From Argentina anserina (Eukaryota > Streptophyta > Magnoliopsida > Rosales > Rosaceae), in the NCBI RefSeq assembly GCF_933775445.1, contig NC_065877.1:25048001-25112000 (forward strand): a stretch of DNA of 64,000 nt, read 5' to 3'. A program made the position numbers and the translations under genes. The notes under the pieces were generated by a model that saw only the letters and a list, made by a program, of their open reading frames with translations, ran no database searches and was not told where the DNA came from. Positions 12,701 to 24,560 of the stretch are shown piece after piece. Every line of letters starts with the position of its first letter. Positions within the stretch are counted from its first letter, which is position 1.

Positions 12701-13582
12701 AAGGCACCAGATGATTTAGTGCTTTTGGCTTGAATCTCGGCTTGAATCTCTTTTCGTTTGCTCAGGAACCAATCTTCCACCTAGAATAGCATATGATGAA
12801 ATCATTGGTACAAGAGGCTCCATACTATAAAAAAAAAAGATTTAAATCACTAGAAGAAAAACCTGTTGCTGTGTTATATTTGATTTCCCAAGACGGCTTG
12901 GTTGGCAGCTGAAAGAAGCGTGGCAAATGAGTTCACAGGAGATAAGTAGTTGGTTGGATTAAAGCTAACAAATGACAGTCACATATAAAGGACTTCACCT
13001 GAAATCTGTTGCAAGATTTTGGAAAAACCCCTGAGTAAGTAACTGTTGTGGTCTCTCCTTGAATATATTCTCCATTTCCATAACCTAACATAAAAATATA
13101 TACATACAGTCGAACACCTATCGCAGAATGTTAAACAGCAAAGATTATAATGCAATGAGGATTCCCAGGACTTGAACATTTGATACATTCTCTTCTTTTA
13201 GCTAAGCAATTAAAATGTTGCTATTTACAACATTACTTGTTTGACCACAAAGCATTATCCACTCCTAGCACAAATCAAGCAAAGAAAATCTCAGCTCAAG
13301 AGGTTAAAACGTTGCAATACAAAAAGTAAATTGCCATAAGAAGCGAAACTCTGGCACCAAGCATCATAAAGGAAAGAACCCATTTAGGAAACCCATAAAG
13401 CAGCTGGATTTAAAGCAAAAGGAAGAAGAATTTGGTGCAGATTGAATACACTTGACAGAGAGCTATTGGGGGAAAGAAAGCAGAATTACCTCAGAATGGG
13501 TGAATACAGAGAGGGAATCAATTGGTTTTCTTTCCACTGTGTCTGTCTGACGACGACTGTATGTAAATTTCAGGTCTTTCAT
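9754..13582 (-). CDS. SHH1: SAWADEE homeodomain homolog 1 (SHH1/DTF1-like)
   Basis: Nine exons in transcript order: 13582-13490, 13084-12999, 12908-12863, 12780-12618, 11544-11505, 10760-10709, 10483-10340, 10129-10010, 9894-9754. They total 885 nt, giving 294 aa with matched phases. A divergent homeodomain (about 28-95) shows [13 protein letters not shown] and, in helix 3, [17 protein letters not shown]. The SAWADEE domain follows (about 130-265): [52 protein letters not shown], and a Cys/His cluster (HDQTGCRC) that probably binds zinc. In Arabidopsis SHH1 reads H3K9 methylation with unmodified H3K4 and recruits Pol IV for RNA-directed DNA methylation (family knowledge). SHH2 is the alternative, but the short homeodomain N-terminus favours SHH1. 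Intron 4 carries a GC-rich hairpin element. Confidence 0.88.
12164..12533. mobile_element. GC-rich long-hairpin element (copy C1) in SHH1 intron 4
   Basis: The two halves are inverted copies. The left end begins AGCTGCGGACGTCCGCACCG, and the right end read inward has CGGCTGCAGACGTCCGCACC, followed by matching tracts including GATTCCGGCCACCGG. The arms are about 165 bp around a short centre. The element sits between (TA)n on the left (12140-12163) and TATATATAT on the right. It is far more GC-rich than its surroundings, and the overlapping ORFs are shadows of this composition. The architecture recalls TA-microsatellite-targeting MITEs such as rice Micron. A relative lies at 51538-51911. Confidence 0.75.
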
Positions 13583-14285
13583 GACTGGTGAGAGTGAGAC
13601 TGACTCACTGATACTTCAACTCACAGCTCCCAAAAGAAGGAAGGAAGTTTGCCTAGTACAGTAGACTATCTGGGTTCACTGCGATTCTGCCAAGTAGTCT
13701 TAGTCTATCTGGGTTCTTTAATAAGATATCTGATGGGGTATTCCGAGGAATTACACAGATAGCCACTAAAACTTGAAAATAAGGGAGCATTTCGGGGGAA
13801 ATCGTTTAACGGATATTCCATCCAATTGGAATACTGGGCGGAGTCATCCAGTGAGAAATAAAGGATCCATCCAATTTAATACTGAACATTTTTTAAACCA
13901 TCATTTCTACTTTTTAATATCATGCTCGCGTGATGGTCTGAGATCATATAATGATATTTTCTAAATTCAACCAAAATGAGCGATATTATTCTATTGATTT
14001 GTTAATACAAGCTTGATGAATTTCTATAATATGAACAAGTGGAACAACTCCCATTTGCCCGATGATGCAGAAGCAGTGTTTCACTTTTGCACTCGGTCTA
14101 AATAGTAAATACCAAGCACATAAGTATGAAACTCGATCTTTAGGCCCAAAAATAAATTGTTGCGGTGCGAAATAATAGTTGCATATGCAGCACTGTAAAG
14201 AAAGAAGAGCACTGAAATTTTAATATCATTGTAGAATTTGAAGGAATAAACAATAATCCTTATAATTTGTTCAGAATAACACACA
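13583..14285. other. Intergenic: SHH1 upstream region and dioxygenase-like 3' side
   Basis: Contains the SHH1 5' leader and promoter (minus strand, from about 13583) and the 3' untranslated part of the next gene. No other coding signal is seen. Confidence 0.5.
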
Positions 14286-17133
14286 TCACATATTTCTGTA
14301 GAAGTATACTGAAAATTGGTAGATCAGAGTTAGTAATAATGCCACCATGAACTGTTCGCTGAGTAAAATTTTCTTTTCCTTGTTGCCATGGGAGTGTGTC
14401 ATGATGTTTAGGGGTGAATAGAGAAAGCCCATTGAAATGTATTCCTCCTTCTCAGCCTTAAAGATTGGCCTTCCTATCACATGCTTGTACTGGCTTCCGC
14501 TCCATGCCTGGAAGAGGAAAGAAAGTGGATAGTAAAACTTGCACTGATAGAATTCAACTTCTAAACTACCCAAGTACAATACAACAATTCGCGATAACTC
14601 TTCATAACATATGTCGTGCTATTCTTCCCCTTCGATATTTTTACCACTTCGACATGATCAGTGACATAACACGTATATAACTGCCCAAAATAGCATGCAT
14701 TCGTAAATAAAACGATATGTACGTATAAGTTACAAAATGTGAAGACATAAGAATATATATCTCAATAGTGTCATTGATAATTGCTAGGCATTGATTCCCC
14801 AAAGTTGTCTGCAAAATTAGAATCGCAAATAATGAATGTTTTTGTCACGATGGCATGACGCTAATCCATAATGACCTACCTGTTCTTTACAAAGTAGGGG
14901 TAGAACCAGGGGCGGCCCGGAGGGTATGCCAACCATGCGGCCGCACATGGCTTTTGATTTCCGTCCGAGGGGGGCTCTAAATATTTTTCTTTTTGGTATA
15001 TATTTTTACTAAACCAATGTATATATCAGTTGATAATACCTTAGACTCTTTTAACTCTCCTTGTCTTATAGTAAGGGGTTCAAACTCCACTATATTTGTT
15101 TGTCTGTATTTTAGATACCATTTCTTTTCTTTCTCAACAAAAAAAAAATGTATACACTATTCTGTATTTTAAGACACCATTTCTTTTATTTCTAAAAATA
15201 TATATATACACCGTTTTTTTTCTTTTTTCTCTTTGTATCTCTCCTCCTTATTCTTCTTTTTTATTATATATCTTCATCAATTTTGTTTCAATAAATTCTT
15301 GAAATCATTAAGTAATATATATATCAGTAAAAAAAACTTCTGCACAGGGCCTCTAAGTTCAACGGACCGAGCCCCTGGGTAGAACACAACCTTATTGCAA
15401 CCTATGTAGCACTGACATGTGCATTCACTCACGTATCACGTGTCCAACACAGATACAGACACAATACGGCCGGACACGCGTATAATACTCACAGACACAC
15501 ATTGTTTTCATATACGTAATGGACACGCGTATTCTCTAAATTGGACACACGAAGGCGATAAATTCGGATAAAAATGCACATGGTGTAATTCGAACTTGGG
15601 TTGTCAATGCACATAGGGAACTCCTCACCATTTCGACTGAAAATACTTTTGCTAATAGTTATGCACAATTTAACATATATAACGATCTAAATAGTTCTAT
15701 AGAATATAAATCAATTTTTTAAAAAGTTTATCAATATCTTTTTTATAATGTTAATCTTTCATCAAAAATCAATATTTTTAGTCATTGGTTTAACTTTTTG
15801 TTTAAATGTTTTAAATTAAGAAACTATATCACTTATGTTTTAATTTTTTTAATATTCATATATATTAAAAATAATAATTAACTAACGTGTGTCTAAAAAA
15901 ATTTAATTTGCCGTGTCTTCGTATCGTATTGTGTCGAATACGATGATTGCAACTCTCTTCATAATTTTAAACACAACAATAACCCCATAATCAATCTGCC
16001 ATCTTGGGGACAAAGTAATTATCATACTGGCTTCATTATTATCGTGGTTTCTCTTTGGTCCAGTTAGCAGATACTAATGCAAAGAACTTCAATAATGACA
16101 CACATATATACCATGCCAACAACAGTAGTTTAGATTGTTTACCTGCATTTGGTCTCCTGTGGTAACAACAAGAGCATCCTTATCTGGCCGAAAAGACACC
16201 CAACCTTTCTTTGAGTAAACATGAAATTCTGAGGATCCATCACATAGATGCAAACACAAGGCATGAGAGTAATCAGTTCCTCTTATCAGCATCCTAATCA
16301 CATCATGTCTGAGATAGCTATCCCACTCATCTGCTAAAACATTCCGATTGTGCTTGTAGAAACAACAAACTGTATCAAGTTCTTTTCCCTGAACAAAAGT
16401 ATTTCCATAAACAGAAGGATGTTCAGTGTTCATCAATAAGCTTCGTAGAATTCTGTCACAAATCTTCTCAATATCTGTCATTAAGGTCTCCAGTTTCTTG
16501 CTGCACAAGTCAAGCATTTAAACTACCATTATACATCTTTAGTTCAATACATGTTTTGTTTACCCAAAACACTAGAGCAGTTGGTTAATGTTACCTGAAA
16601 TTTGAATACCCAAATGGCCAAATTCCCTCCATTGCCAACTTTAAACCTTGCTGTCTACACCAAACGAACTCTTCACTCAACTCTGTGTCAGCCTCCTCAC
16701 CGTGACCTTCCTCGAACCCATATGGCCTCTCCAGTGACCTTGTTATGTCTGCTCTCTTCTCCAGTGGCACCTGGAAAATCCTGGAGGCCTCAGCCTGCAC
16801 TAATCTAACAAAATCTCTTGAAATTCCATGGTTCACTAGCTGAAAGCACCCGTTTCTTGCTATTGACTCCGCAATCTTGGTAACTCTAGCATCGTCATAT
16901 TGACCTGAACACAATGTTTCAAAATCAATTGTGGGGGGATTTTCAGCTGACTTTTGTTTTGGAAAGAATTTGTCCGGTAAGATGAGGTCAGGGACATTGA
17001 GGGAATGCTGGAGAAATTCGGTAATGACATCGTCATTTGTGAGAGACGATCGGCGGCCAGAGGCAACAGGAGAAGGTGGCGGGGCACGGAAATCAATGGG
17101 GTTCTCGGAGACGGGATGAGGTAAGTTCGCCAT
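14286..17133 (-). CDS. 2-oxoglutarate/Fe(II) dioxygenase-like protein, apparently active-site-degenerate
   Basis: Three exons in transcript order: 17133-16595, 16500-16143, 14507-14286, in phase, 372 aa. An N-terminal DIOX_N-like region (about 68-140) contains ESIARNGCFQLVNHGISRDF. The C-terminal double-stranded beta-helix half contains KGWVSFRPDKDALVVTTGDQ and YISMGFLYSP. Aligning to the usual HxD...H...RxS pattern, the first histidine is Gly254 (G-T-D), the distal histidine is Gly311 (YKHVIGRP), and the 2-oxoglutarate arginine is Tyr322 (YIS). Only Asp256 and Ser324 remain. The last about 20 residues (from 352, FMVALLLTLIYQF) are a hydrophobic helix ending just before the stop, suggesting a tail anchor. 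The exons are otherwise intact, so this looks like a conserved non-catalytic or altered member, not a pseudogene. Substrate is unknown. Confidence 0.8.
14907..15377. mobile_element. hAT-type non-autonomous element, 471 bp, in dioxygenase-like intron 2
   Basis: A perfect 8-bp target duplication GGTAGAAC lies at 14899-14906 and 15378-15385. The terminal inverted repeats are CAGGGGCGGCCCGG at the left and, read inward, CAGGGGCTCGGTCC at the right. The interior is T-rich and non-coding. Length, CAGGG...CCCTG ends and the 8-bp duplication fit hAT-type MITEs. Confidence 0.85.
15431..15945. repeat. Possible fold-back sequence in the same intron
   Basis: A block rich in GTGTCC/GACACG motifs at the left (acgtgtccaacacagata, from 15438) has an imperfect reverse complement at the right (ccgtgtcttcgtatcgta, from 15911). 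The two enclose AT-rich DNA. No clear target duplication was found, so the boundaries are approximate. Confidence 0.3.
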
Positions 17134-17680
17134 TTTATTGGTACTGAAACAAGGGATCGATGAGCTAGTTATGGAATGAGCTCACTAGCTCAGTAGCTTG
17201 TAGTCCTAGTAGTTGTGTATATGATCGACATTAGGGTATCTATCTTTATTAATTTGATAAATGTTGGTAAAGAAAAAGAGAAAAGAGCAAGAAGCAAGCT
17301 TGAATGATGGCATGTCTTGGATGTTGATTACAACCCGGGAATGATCATGATCATAAGGTGCTTCACTTTGGGGCTTATCTTTATTTCTTTCTCATTACTC
17401 TGTTTTACAGCTCGATCCACAGTTAATCATCATCTTAGATTCTCTCTTAGTAAGCATTCCCTTTCTTTTTCTAATCTGAGGACCTTAAATCATTATTACC
17501 ATCTTGTTAAATGGAAAATATTCAAAGAGAGATGAGAATGTTGTATTATTATAATACCGAAATTTTTATGTTTTTTTTTTAAGAAAATCATACGATTTTA
17601 AGGCCAGAATATCCATTACATATATCTTTGCTAATACAATAAACAAGAGTTTATGAGAAAATTTCAAAATTGATACATAA
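17134..17680. other. Upstream region of the dioxygenase-like gene, with a weak secreted-peptide-like ORF
   Basis: The minus-strand promoter of the dioxygenase-like gene must lie here. A plus-strand ORF (17317-17535) has a signal-peptide-like hydrophobic start (IIRCFTLGLIFISFSLLCF) followed by a short basic tail. It matches no peptide family I can name and could be chance. Confidence 0.3.
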
Positions 17681-17685
17681 CATAT

Positions 17686-18445
17686 TGTTGGGAAAGTAGT
17701 GGTTGCCTAATACAAAGCCGATGGATAAATGATTATCTCAGGATCTGACTGTTCCCACTCCTGGTGTGATTAGCAGAAATAGCAACAAAAAAAAGACACG
17801 ATATTTAACGAGGTTCGGCAAATAAGTATACGTTATCAGGGCAGCAGTAGTACTTTCTTCCACTATACTAAATAATGAGATTACAAGAAACAACTCACTA
17901 TATACTAACTAAAGTGGTAACACACATCTCTCTCTCAAGAAGAATTTTCTTCTCACTAATTGAGACACTCTTTCTCTCAAGCTATCTAAGTGAGGATCAC
18001 ATTACTACAGAAACACTCTAAGGTTTGTATCTTTGCCTTGTTGTGATATATTTCCTGCAATCTTCATGCATTTATATAGGCAAATGACTTCATGCACCAT
18101 GTTATGAAACTCATGCAAGTAACATGCAATTGGAAGCAAAGTCAAATGTCTTCCTCATTTCATAGTTCAATATTTGCATGCTCATTAATGCATACTGCCT
18201 CCATCTTCAAAAATTGCTGCCACTTTCCTCAATCTTCAAAGATTGCTGCCACCTTCCCACCTATGTTTATACTTTATAGGTTTGTTTCTTTATTTTCAAA
18301 CTAAGCTGCACCTCATGCTATATGAATAGCAAACAAGCCTTGTGTAAGTCAATGGGTCATCAAAGCACTTGCAACACATGTTTATCTCATGCAGTAAATC
18401 ATCACATGAATTTCTTCCTCCAATTAAGGAGGGACTGACCCATCA
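17686..18445 (-). repeat. 3' LTR of the copia element
   Basis: Direct-repeat partner of 22438-23152. It starts TGTTGGGAAAGTAG and ends GACCCATCA on the plus strand. It is about 45 bp longer than its partner because of several small insertions. Confidence 0.92.
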
Positions 18446-18458
18446 ATCTCCCCCTTCC
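18446..18458 (-). other. Polypurine tract of the copia element
   Basis: On the minus strand this reads GGAAGGGGGAGATT directly before the 3' LTR. It is the expected primer site for plus-strand DNA synthesis. Confidence 0.8.
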
Positions 18459-18461
18459 GAC

Positions 18462-21400
18462 TTAGTTGGAGGGATGCGTCATTCCTGACGCGCTTCTACA
18501 AAACTCAAACTTCTCATTTGGTAATGACTTGGTCATCATATTTGAACTGATGTCATCTGTGTGAATCTTCTCAAGTTGTAGTTGTTTGGCTTCTAGCACA
18601 TCATGTATCCAATGATACCTTACATCAATGTGCTTTGACTTCGAGTGAAAACTCGAGTTCTCACTCAGATGAATTGCACTTTGACTATCACAATGCATAA
18701 CAAACTTTTGTTCCTTATGTCCCAATTCATGTAGGAATCTCTTTATCCATAAAATTTTTGTGCATGCTTCTGTAGCTGCAATGAACTCGGCTTTTGTAGT
18801 TGACAAAGCGACACATTTTTGTAGTTTTGATTTTCATGAGACAGCTCCCCCTGAAAGTGTAATCAGGTATCCAGATGTAGACTTTCTCGAATCAACATCT
18901 CCGGTCATATCTGCATTTGTGTAGCCAATCAGTTTAGGGTCCCCACTTCCAAAACATAAATCCATTTTGGAAGTACCTTTGAAATATTTGAGAATCCACT
19001 TTTTACAGCATTCCAATACTCTTTGCCTGGATTAGACAGATATCGACTAACTACACCAACTGCGTGTGTTCTGTTTGATCTTGTACACACCATAGCGTAT
19101 TAAGCTTCCTACCGCTAAGGCATATGGCATGTTTGCCATTTCTTCCTCCTCTTTCTCACATGCAAGACTCTGTTTGAACTGAGCTTAAAGTGACTAGCAA
19201 GTGGAGTAGCAACTTGATTTGCTTTCGCCATGTTGAACCGCTTCAATACTTTCTTAATATATTTTTCTTGTGATAACCACAACTTCTCGTTTTCTCGATC
19301 ACGGATAATATTCATACCAAGAATTTACTTTGCGGGTCCCAAGTCTTTCATGGAAAAAGACTTATTGAGCTCTTTCTTCAGTTTGCTAATCTTGTCACAT
19401 TTGGTCCTACGATCGACATGTCATCAACATACAAGAGTAGTATGATGAATTCACCACTTTATAATTTCCTCACAAATACACAATGGTATGAAGTTGTCCT
19501 CTGATATCCTTGCTCGATCATGAAAGAATCAAACTTCTTGTGCCATTGTCGTGGCGCCTGCTTTAGTCAATACAAACTCTTTTTCATTCTGCAGACTAGA
19601 TTTTCTTGGATTTTGACTTTAAATCATTTTGGCTGCTCCATGTAAATTTCCTCTTCATGGTCATCGTGAAGGAAAGTCGTCTTCACATCAAGTTGTTCAA
19701 TCTCTAACTTTAAACTTGCAGCCAAACCAAGTACCACCCAGATATATGTCATCTTCACCACGGGTGAGAAAATTTCTTCAAAGTCAATTCCCTTCTTCTG
19801 ACTGAAGCCTTTAACAACCACCCTTGCCTTGTATCTAGGTCGTAAGTTATTCTCTTCAGTCTTCAGTATATACACCCATTTGTTATAAGTCTGGTTCTCA
19901 TGCAAGGATTGCATCTCTTCTTGCATGGCTTCCAACCGCTCCCCCTTGTGGTAATCAATTAGAGCTTCTTCATAAGACTAGTTCTCCTCCATCTGTGAGA
20001 GTAACAAACTCATTTTGAGGGTGTCTCTTTGAGGTTATGTGTTCCCTGGTTGATTTGCTAGGACGTGGTGCCACTTCCTCATCATCAGTTGTATTATCAA
20101 CTGAACCATCAATCATTCCATCATTTGTTGCATCATCGACATCTCCAGCTTCTCTCTTGCTACCTTGCTTTATCGGCAAAAAAACATTATCTGAACTGAT
20201 CGGATATTCTATAGAATTCTTAGGCTTCTCAATTTTCTGAGTATCTTTGAGGTTCTGATCTTCGAAGAAGACAACATCTCAGCTTCTGACAATCTTCATA
20301 TTGACGGGATCCCACAGCCTGTACCCATATTCTTCATTTCCATATCCCAGAAATATGCATTCTTTCGTCTTGTTGTCAATCTTCGATCTTTCATCTATGG
20401 GAATATGAACAAATGCTTTTCAGCCAAATACCTTTAAATGATTGTATGAGACGTCTTTTCCGGTCCAAAACATGTTCAACACGTCACTATTTAATGGAGT
20501 TGAGGGAGAAAGGTTGATCACATCAACTGCAGTCATTATAACATCACCCCAAAAGCTCTTAGGTAGCTTGGCATGAGATAACATTGTTCTAATTCTTTCA
20601 ACAATAGTTATGTTCATCCTCTCAGCCACTTCGTTGTGCTGAAGTGTCTTCAGAACAGATCGTTCATGCCTAATTCCGTTACTTTTGCAGTAGTGTCTGA
20701 ACGCCCCCATGTCTCTCCCTTGTTATCGGTGTGTATGTATTTCAGAGTTCTGTCGGTCTCCCGTTCAACTCTGGCATGAAATTTCTTGAATACTTCCTAC
20801 ACTTTATCTTTAGTCCTTAGTGCATAAGCCCATACCATCCGGGAATGATCATCAATGAAGGTAACGAAGTATCTTGCACCTCTGAGAGTACTTGTGGTCA
20901 TGAGACCACCACATCATAATGTACAACATCCAAAACATTGGATTTCCTTGAGGCAAGGAAACGATGGAATGCCGCTCAGTGTTGTTTTCCAGCCAAACAG
21001 TGTGTACATCATTTTAGAGAAATATCTTTAACATTGACCCCAGTCAATACCTCTCTTTTGGCTAGAATAGAAAGTCCATTCTCGTTGATATGACTGAGCC
21101 GCTTGTGCCATAGCTCTACCGGTGAATCTTCTCCGAGTGTAATTGCATACCCACTACAGACTTTGCATACGTCATGTAGAGAGTGTTCTCCTTCCTTCCT
21201 CGGGCTAGAATTTTTGGACCTCTACTAAGCTTCCACTTTCCATCACTAAAGACATTTGTGCAGCCTTCATCATCAAGTAACCCTGTGAAGATCAAATTAA
21301 TACGCATGTTTGGAACATGTCTCACATCCTTTAGAACCATGCAGTGATGTGTGTTGGTTTCAAGAGAAATATCTCCTCTTCCCACGACCTTGGACCATTT

Positions 21401-22385
21401 CTCATCCTGACATTACCGAAGTGTCCGGTATTGTAGGATGTAAAGAACTCCCTTCGTGAGGTTACATGAAATGATGCGCCGGAATCGACAACCCAACATG
21501 TATCTTGAGATGTCATATTAACATGACCATCTCCACAAATGATGATTACCTCGTCTCCATATGAGGTAGGGGTTGTATCTTTGGTACCACCTTTTTCAGC
21601 TAGCTCTTCTTTGAGCTTCATGCACTCATTCCTCATGTGACCTTTTAGGCCACAGTGATAACATTGGATATTCTTCTTTGGGCTGGACTTGCCCCTTGAC
21701 CGATCTTTTCCTTTCCCTCGGTTATGGAACTTCCGACTGCTTCCACGATTGTCGGTGACGACGGCTTTTGATTCGGTCGATATTCCTTGCTCATTGCTCC
21801 TTGCTCCTTACTCCTTCCTCCTTGCTTCTTTGTTGAACATACTGTCTTTTACAATGTTCAATGTAATAATGCCTTGAGGAGCTGAGTTGCTTAATGACAC
21901 CACCAAGGTGTCCAGCTGTCTGGCAATGAGCCCAGTAACAACAGTGCTTGCAACTCATCATCAAGCCCCATTTTCATATTCGTCAATTGATTCACCATGC
22001 CTTGGAATTTGCTTAAGTGTTCCGAAACACTACGACTATCCTTGTACTTCGTGTTCACCAACCGCCGAATGAATGAGGCTTTGTTTTGTGTTGTCTTTCG
22101 CTCATACATGGACTCAAGCTTTGTCCACATTGAGGAAGCATTAGTTTCTTGCGCCACATGATGAAAAACACTTTCATCAATCCATTGATGAATTCCTGCA
22201 ACAACTTTTCTGTTCATGATGCTCCATTCCACATCGGTCTTGCCTGTTGACTTATCTCCATCATTTTGAAGAGACTCGTACATATCCTTGTTGTAAAGGA
22301 TATTCTCCATTATGGGCTTCCAAATGGAGTAATTTGACGATGTCAACTTAACCATTGTTGCCGATGATGACGACGATTCTGCCAT
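18462..22385 (-). pseudogene. Copia gag-pol, broken in many places
   Basis: Domains in minus-strand order: gag from about 22385 (MAESSSSSATMVKL, YSIWKPIMENILY; frame lost near 21891), zinc knuckle CYHCGLKGHMRNEC (about 21620-21665), protease CWVVDSGASFHVTS (about 21500), integrase core with KSNGIRHERSV and ERIRTMLSHAKLPKSFW (20420-20710), reverse transcriptase (19624-19935, then the YVDD box at 19420-19431), and RNase H (19016-18462, including MTGDVDSRKSTSGYL and a Ty1-type ending). Frameshifts or stops separate nearly every block, so no complete polyprotein is possible. Confidence 0.9.
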
Positions 22386-22423
22386 CTTAATCACCACCAG
22401 ATGCCACAGACGATGAGCACCGG

Positions 22424-22435
22424 GCTCTGATACCA
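22424..22435 (-). other. Primer-binding site (initiator tRNA-Met type)
   Basis: On the minus strand this reads TGGTATCAGAGC, two bases after the end of the 5' LTR. It is the standard plant copia primer site complementary to tRNA-Met. Confidence 0.9.
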
Positions 22436-22437
22436 CT

Positions 22438-23152
22438 TGTTGGGAAAGTAGTGGTTGCCTAATACAAGGCCGATAGATAAATGATTATCTCAGGATCTGA
22501 CTTTTCCTACCCCTAGTGTGATTAGCGGAAATGGCAACATAAAAGAAGACACGATAATTAACGAGGTTCAGCAAATAAGCCTACGTCCTCAGGGCAGCAG
22601 TTGTGCGTTCTTCCACTATACTAAATAATGTGATTACAATAAAAACTCACTCTAGACTAACTAAAGTAGTAACACACCTCTCTCTCTCAAGATGAATTTT
22701 CTTCTCACTCTTTCTCTCAAGCTATCTAAGTGAGGATCACACAAACACTCTATGGTTTGTACTTTGTCTTGTTGTGATCTATTTGTTGCAATCTTCATGT
22801 CCTTATATAGGCAAATGACTCCATGCACCATGTTATGCAACTCATGCAAGTAACATGCAATTGGAAGCAAAGTCAAATGTCTTCCTCATTTCATAGTTCA
22901 ATGTTTGCATGCTCATTAATGCATACTTCATCCATCTTCAAAAATTATTGTCATTGTCCTCTATCTTCAAATATTGCTGTCACCTTCCCACCTATGTTTA
23001 TAGGTTTGTTTCTTCATTTCAAACTAAGCTGCACCCACATGCTATATGAACATCAAACTAGCTTTGTGTAAGTCAATGAGTCATCAAGGCTCTTGCAACA
23101 CATGTTTATCTCATATAGTAAATCACCACATGAATTTCTTACCGACCCATCA
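22438..23152 (-). repeat. 5' LTR of the copia element
   Basis: Direct-repeat partner of 17686-18445, with TG...CA ends adjoining the primer-binding site on one side and the CATAT duplication on the other. Confidence 0.92.
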
Positions 23153-23157
23153 CATAT

Positions 23158-24560
23158 ATCTATTCTCTAGAAATTTAAATTTTCCTGATTAAAAAATTAA
23201 AATACCTATTCTACGTCTATACAACTTACACCATAGTAATAGACATGTATAATAGTTAAATTGAAAATTTGAGTTTAGACTCAGGCTCAAACCCAATTAT
23301 GGGAAAGTCTAGTTTGAGATTGCAACGACCGCAGATCACCCTTCGGCGGCCACCATCAACTTCGTTCGCTACCTTTGTGGGAGACATCAATACCGTCATC
23401 ACTGAGAAAAGTGAGCAAACCAAGTTTGGAGGTGATGGTTTGCTCACTTCCCTCGGTGATGGCGTTATTGATATCTCTCACCTAGAGGCTCCAACCTAGA
23501 AGCTTCAGCCGCCTCCGCGTGATGTGATTGTCCTTGCACTATAGTCGGCCTTGTGAATCTTGTAGCTTCGCCGCCATAGAATAAACATGGGAATGTTGTC
23601 ATTATTCCTCTTGTACCAAATCTGGATGCAATCATCCCAATTATCCTTCCATGAGTCACCGCACAACAGAGCAAGTGGAGAATCAAAATTATGGAGGTTG
23701 TGAATCTCCTGGTAGTAGAGAAAGAGGGTGAGGGAGATAGAATGAAGATGACTTGAAATTGGGTTGTGACCGTAAGACCGCCATGAGATGGTAGCTGCAA
23801 GGAGCAGCAATAGAGAGAGAAGAGAGGCTCTCATAGTAGGATTTGGGCAAATCATTATCATCCACATCTGCCGAAATTTTTATTTCAGTCTTTGTACGAG
23901 AAATTATATATTGCCATTAAGAATACTGTGAATGCTAATATGCTATATGATTTTTGAAAATAGAAGAGATGCTGGGCAAACAATTATCCTTTTAAAACAA
24001 GTATCATCAGATTCCATTGCAACCAATCAACTTGCATAAAGGAAGCCTAATAAAAAACTAAGCAATTTATGCATTAATTCTAAGACTAATTACGACATCG
24101 TATCTCATATGTAATAAATACAAAAATGGTGGCACAAACGAATTATCTCTATCGGAAGACTCATTGAAACTAGCTCCATACCAGACACCTTGCCAAAGTC
24201 GAGTTCCATTCAGTGTGTGAAAGTGAAATTGAACAGCGAAGATTTCATTGACATGAGACATGCATTAACAAAAAGAAATTGGATAAGTGGGAACTGCATG
24301 TCTGCATGTGTCTTGTCAAGCAGTGTGCGAGCTAGGTTGGTCCATAACACAAACAATTATGCAATTGTTTATTGATGAGTTTGATCGATCTTTATGCAAT
24401 TATGCAAAGCATAAAACTAAAAACGATTCAAATCGGCTTCGGAAACCTATTCCACTTTTGGGAGGAAATATACTCTCAAAGCAACGATATGTAATAAGAT
24501 AAATATATAAGAAATATACAAATACCATAATTTTTAGCCACATTGTACGTACGTATGATT
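23158..24560. other. Intergenic with an unrecognised minus-strand coding-like patch
   Basis: A minus ORF (23505-23867) has a signal-peptide-like start (MRASLLSLLLLLAATISW) and then no motif I recognise. Another minus ORF (24067-24261) is equally unidentified. They may be pieces of one decayed secreted-protein gene or chance. A short imperfect inverted repeat (about 23375-23421 with 23437-23484) lies beside them. Confidence 0.3.

Larger units (their letters stand above)
17686..23152 (-). mobile_element. Full-length but decayed Ty1/copia LTR retrotransposon
   Basis: Two LTRs (17686-18445 and 22438-23152) in the same orientation are bounded by TG...CA and flanked by the 5-bp duplication CATAT (17681-17685 and 23153-23157). 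In minus orientation the order is 5' LTR, primer-binding site, gag, zinc knuckle, protease, integrase, reverse transcriptase, RNase H, polypurine tract, 3' LTR. Protease-integrase-RT order identifies Ty1/copia. The coding region has many frameshifts and stops, and the LTRs differ by several indels, so the insertion is not recent and cannot move by itself. Confidence 0.92.

Noticed and set aside
17317..17535. Secreted peptide gene
   Set aside because: A signal-like start is present, but no conserved mature peptide motif could be recognised, so it is only mentioned in the spacer entry.
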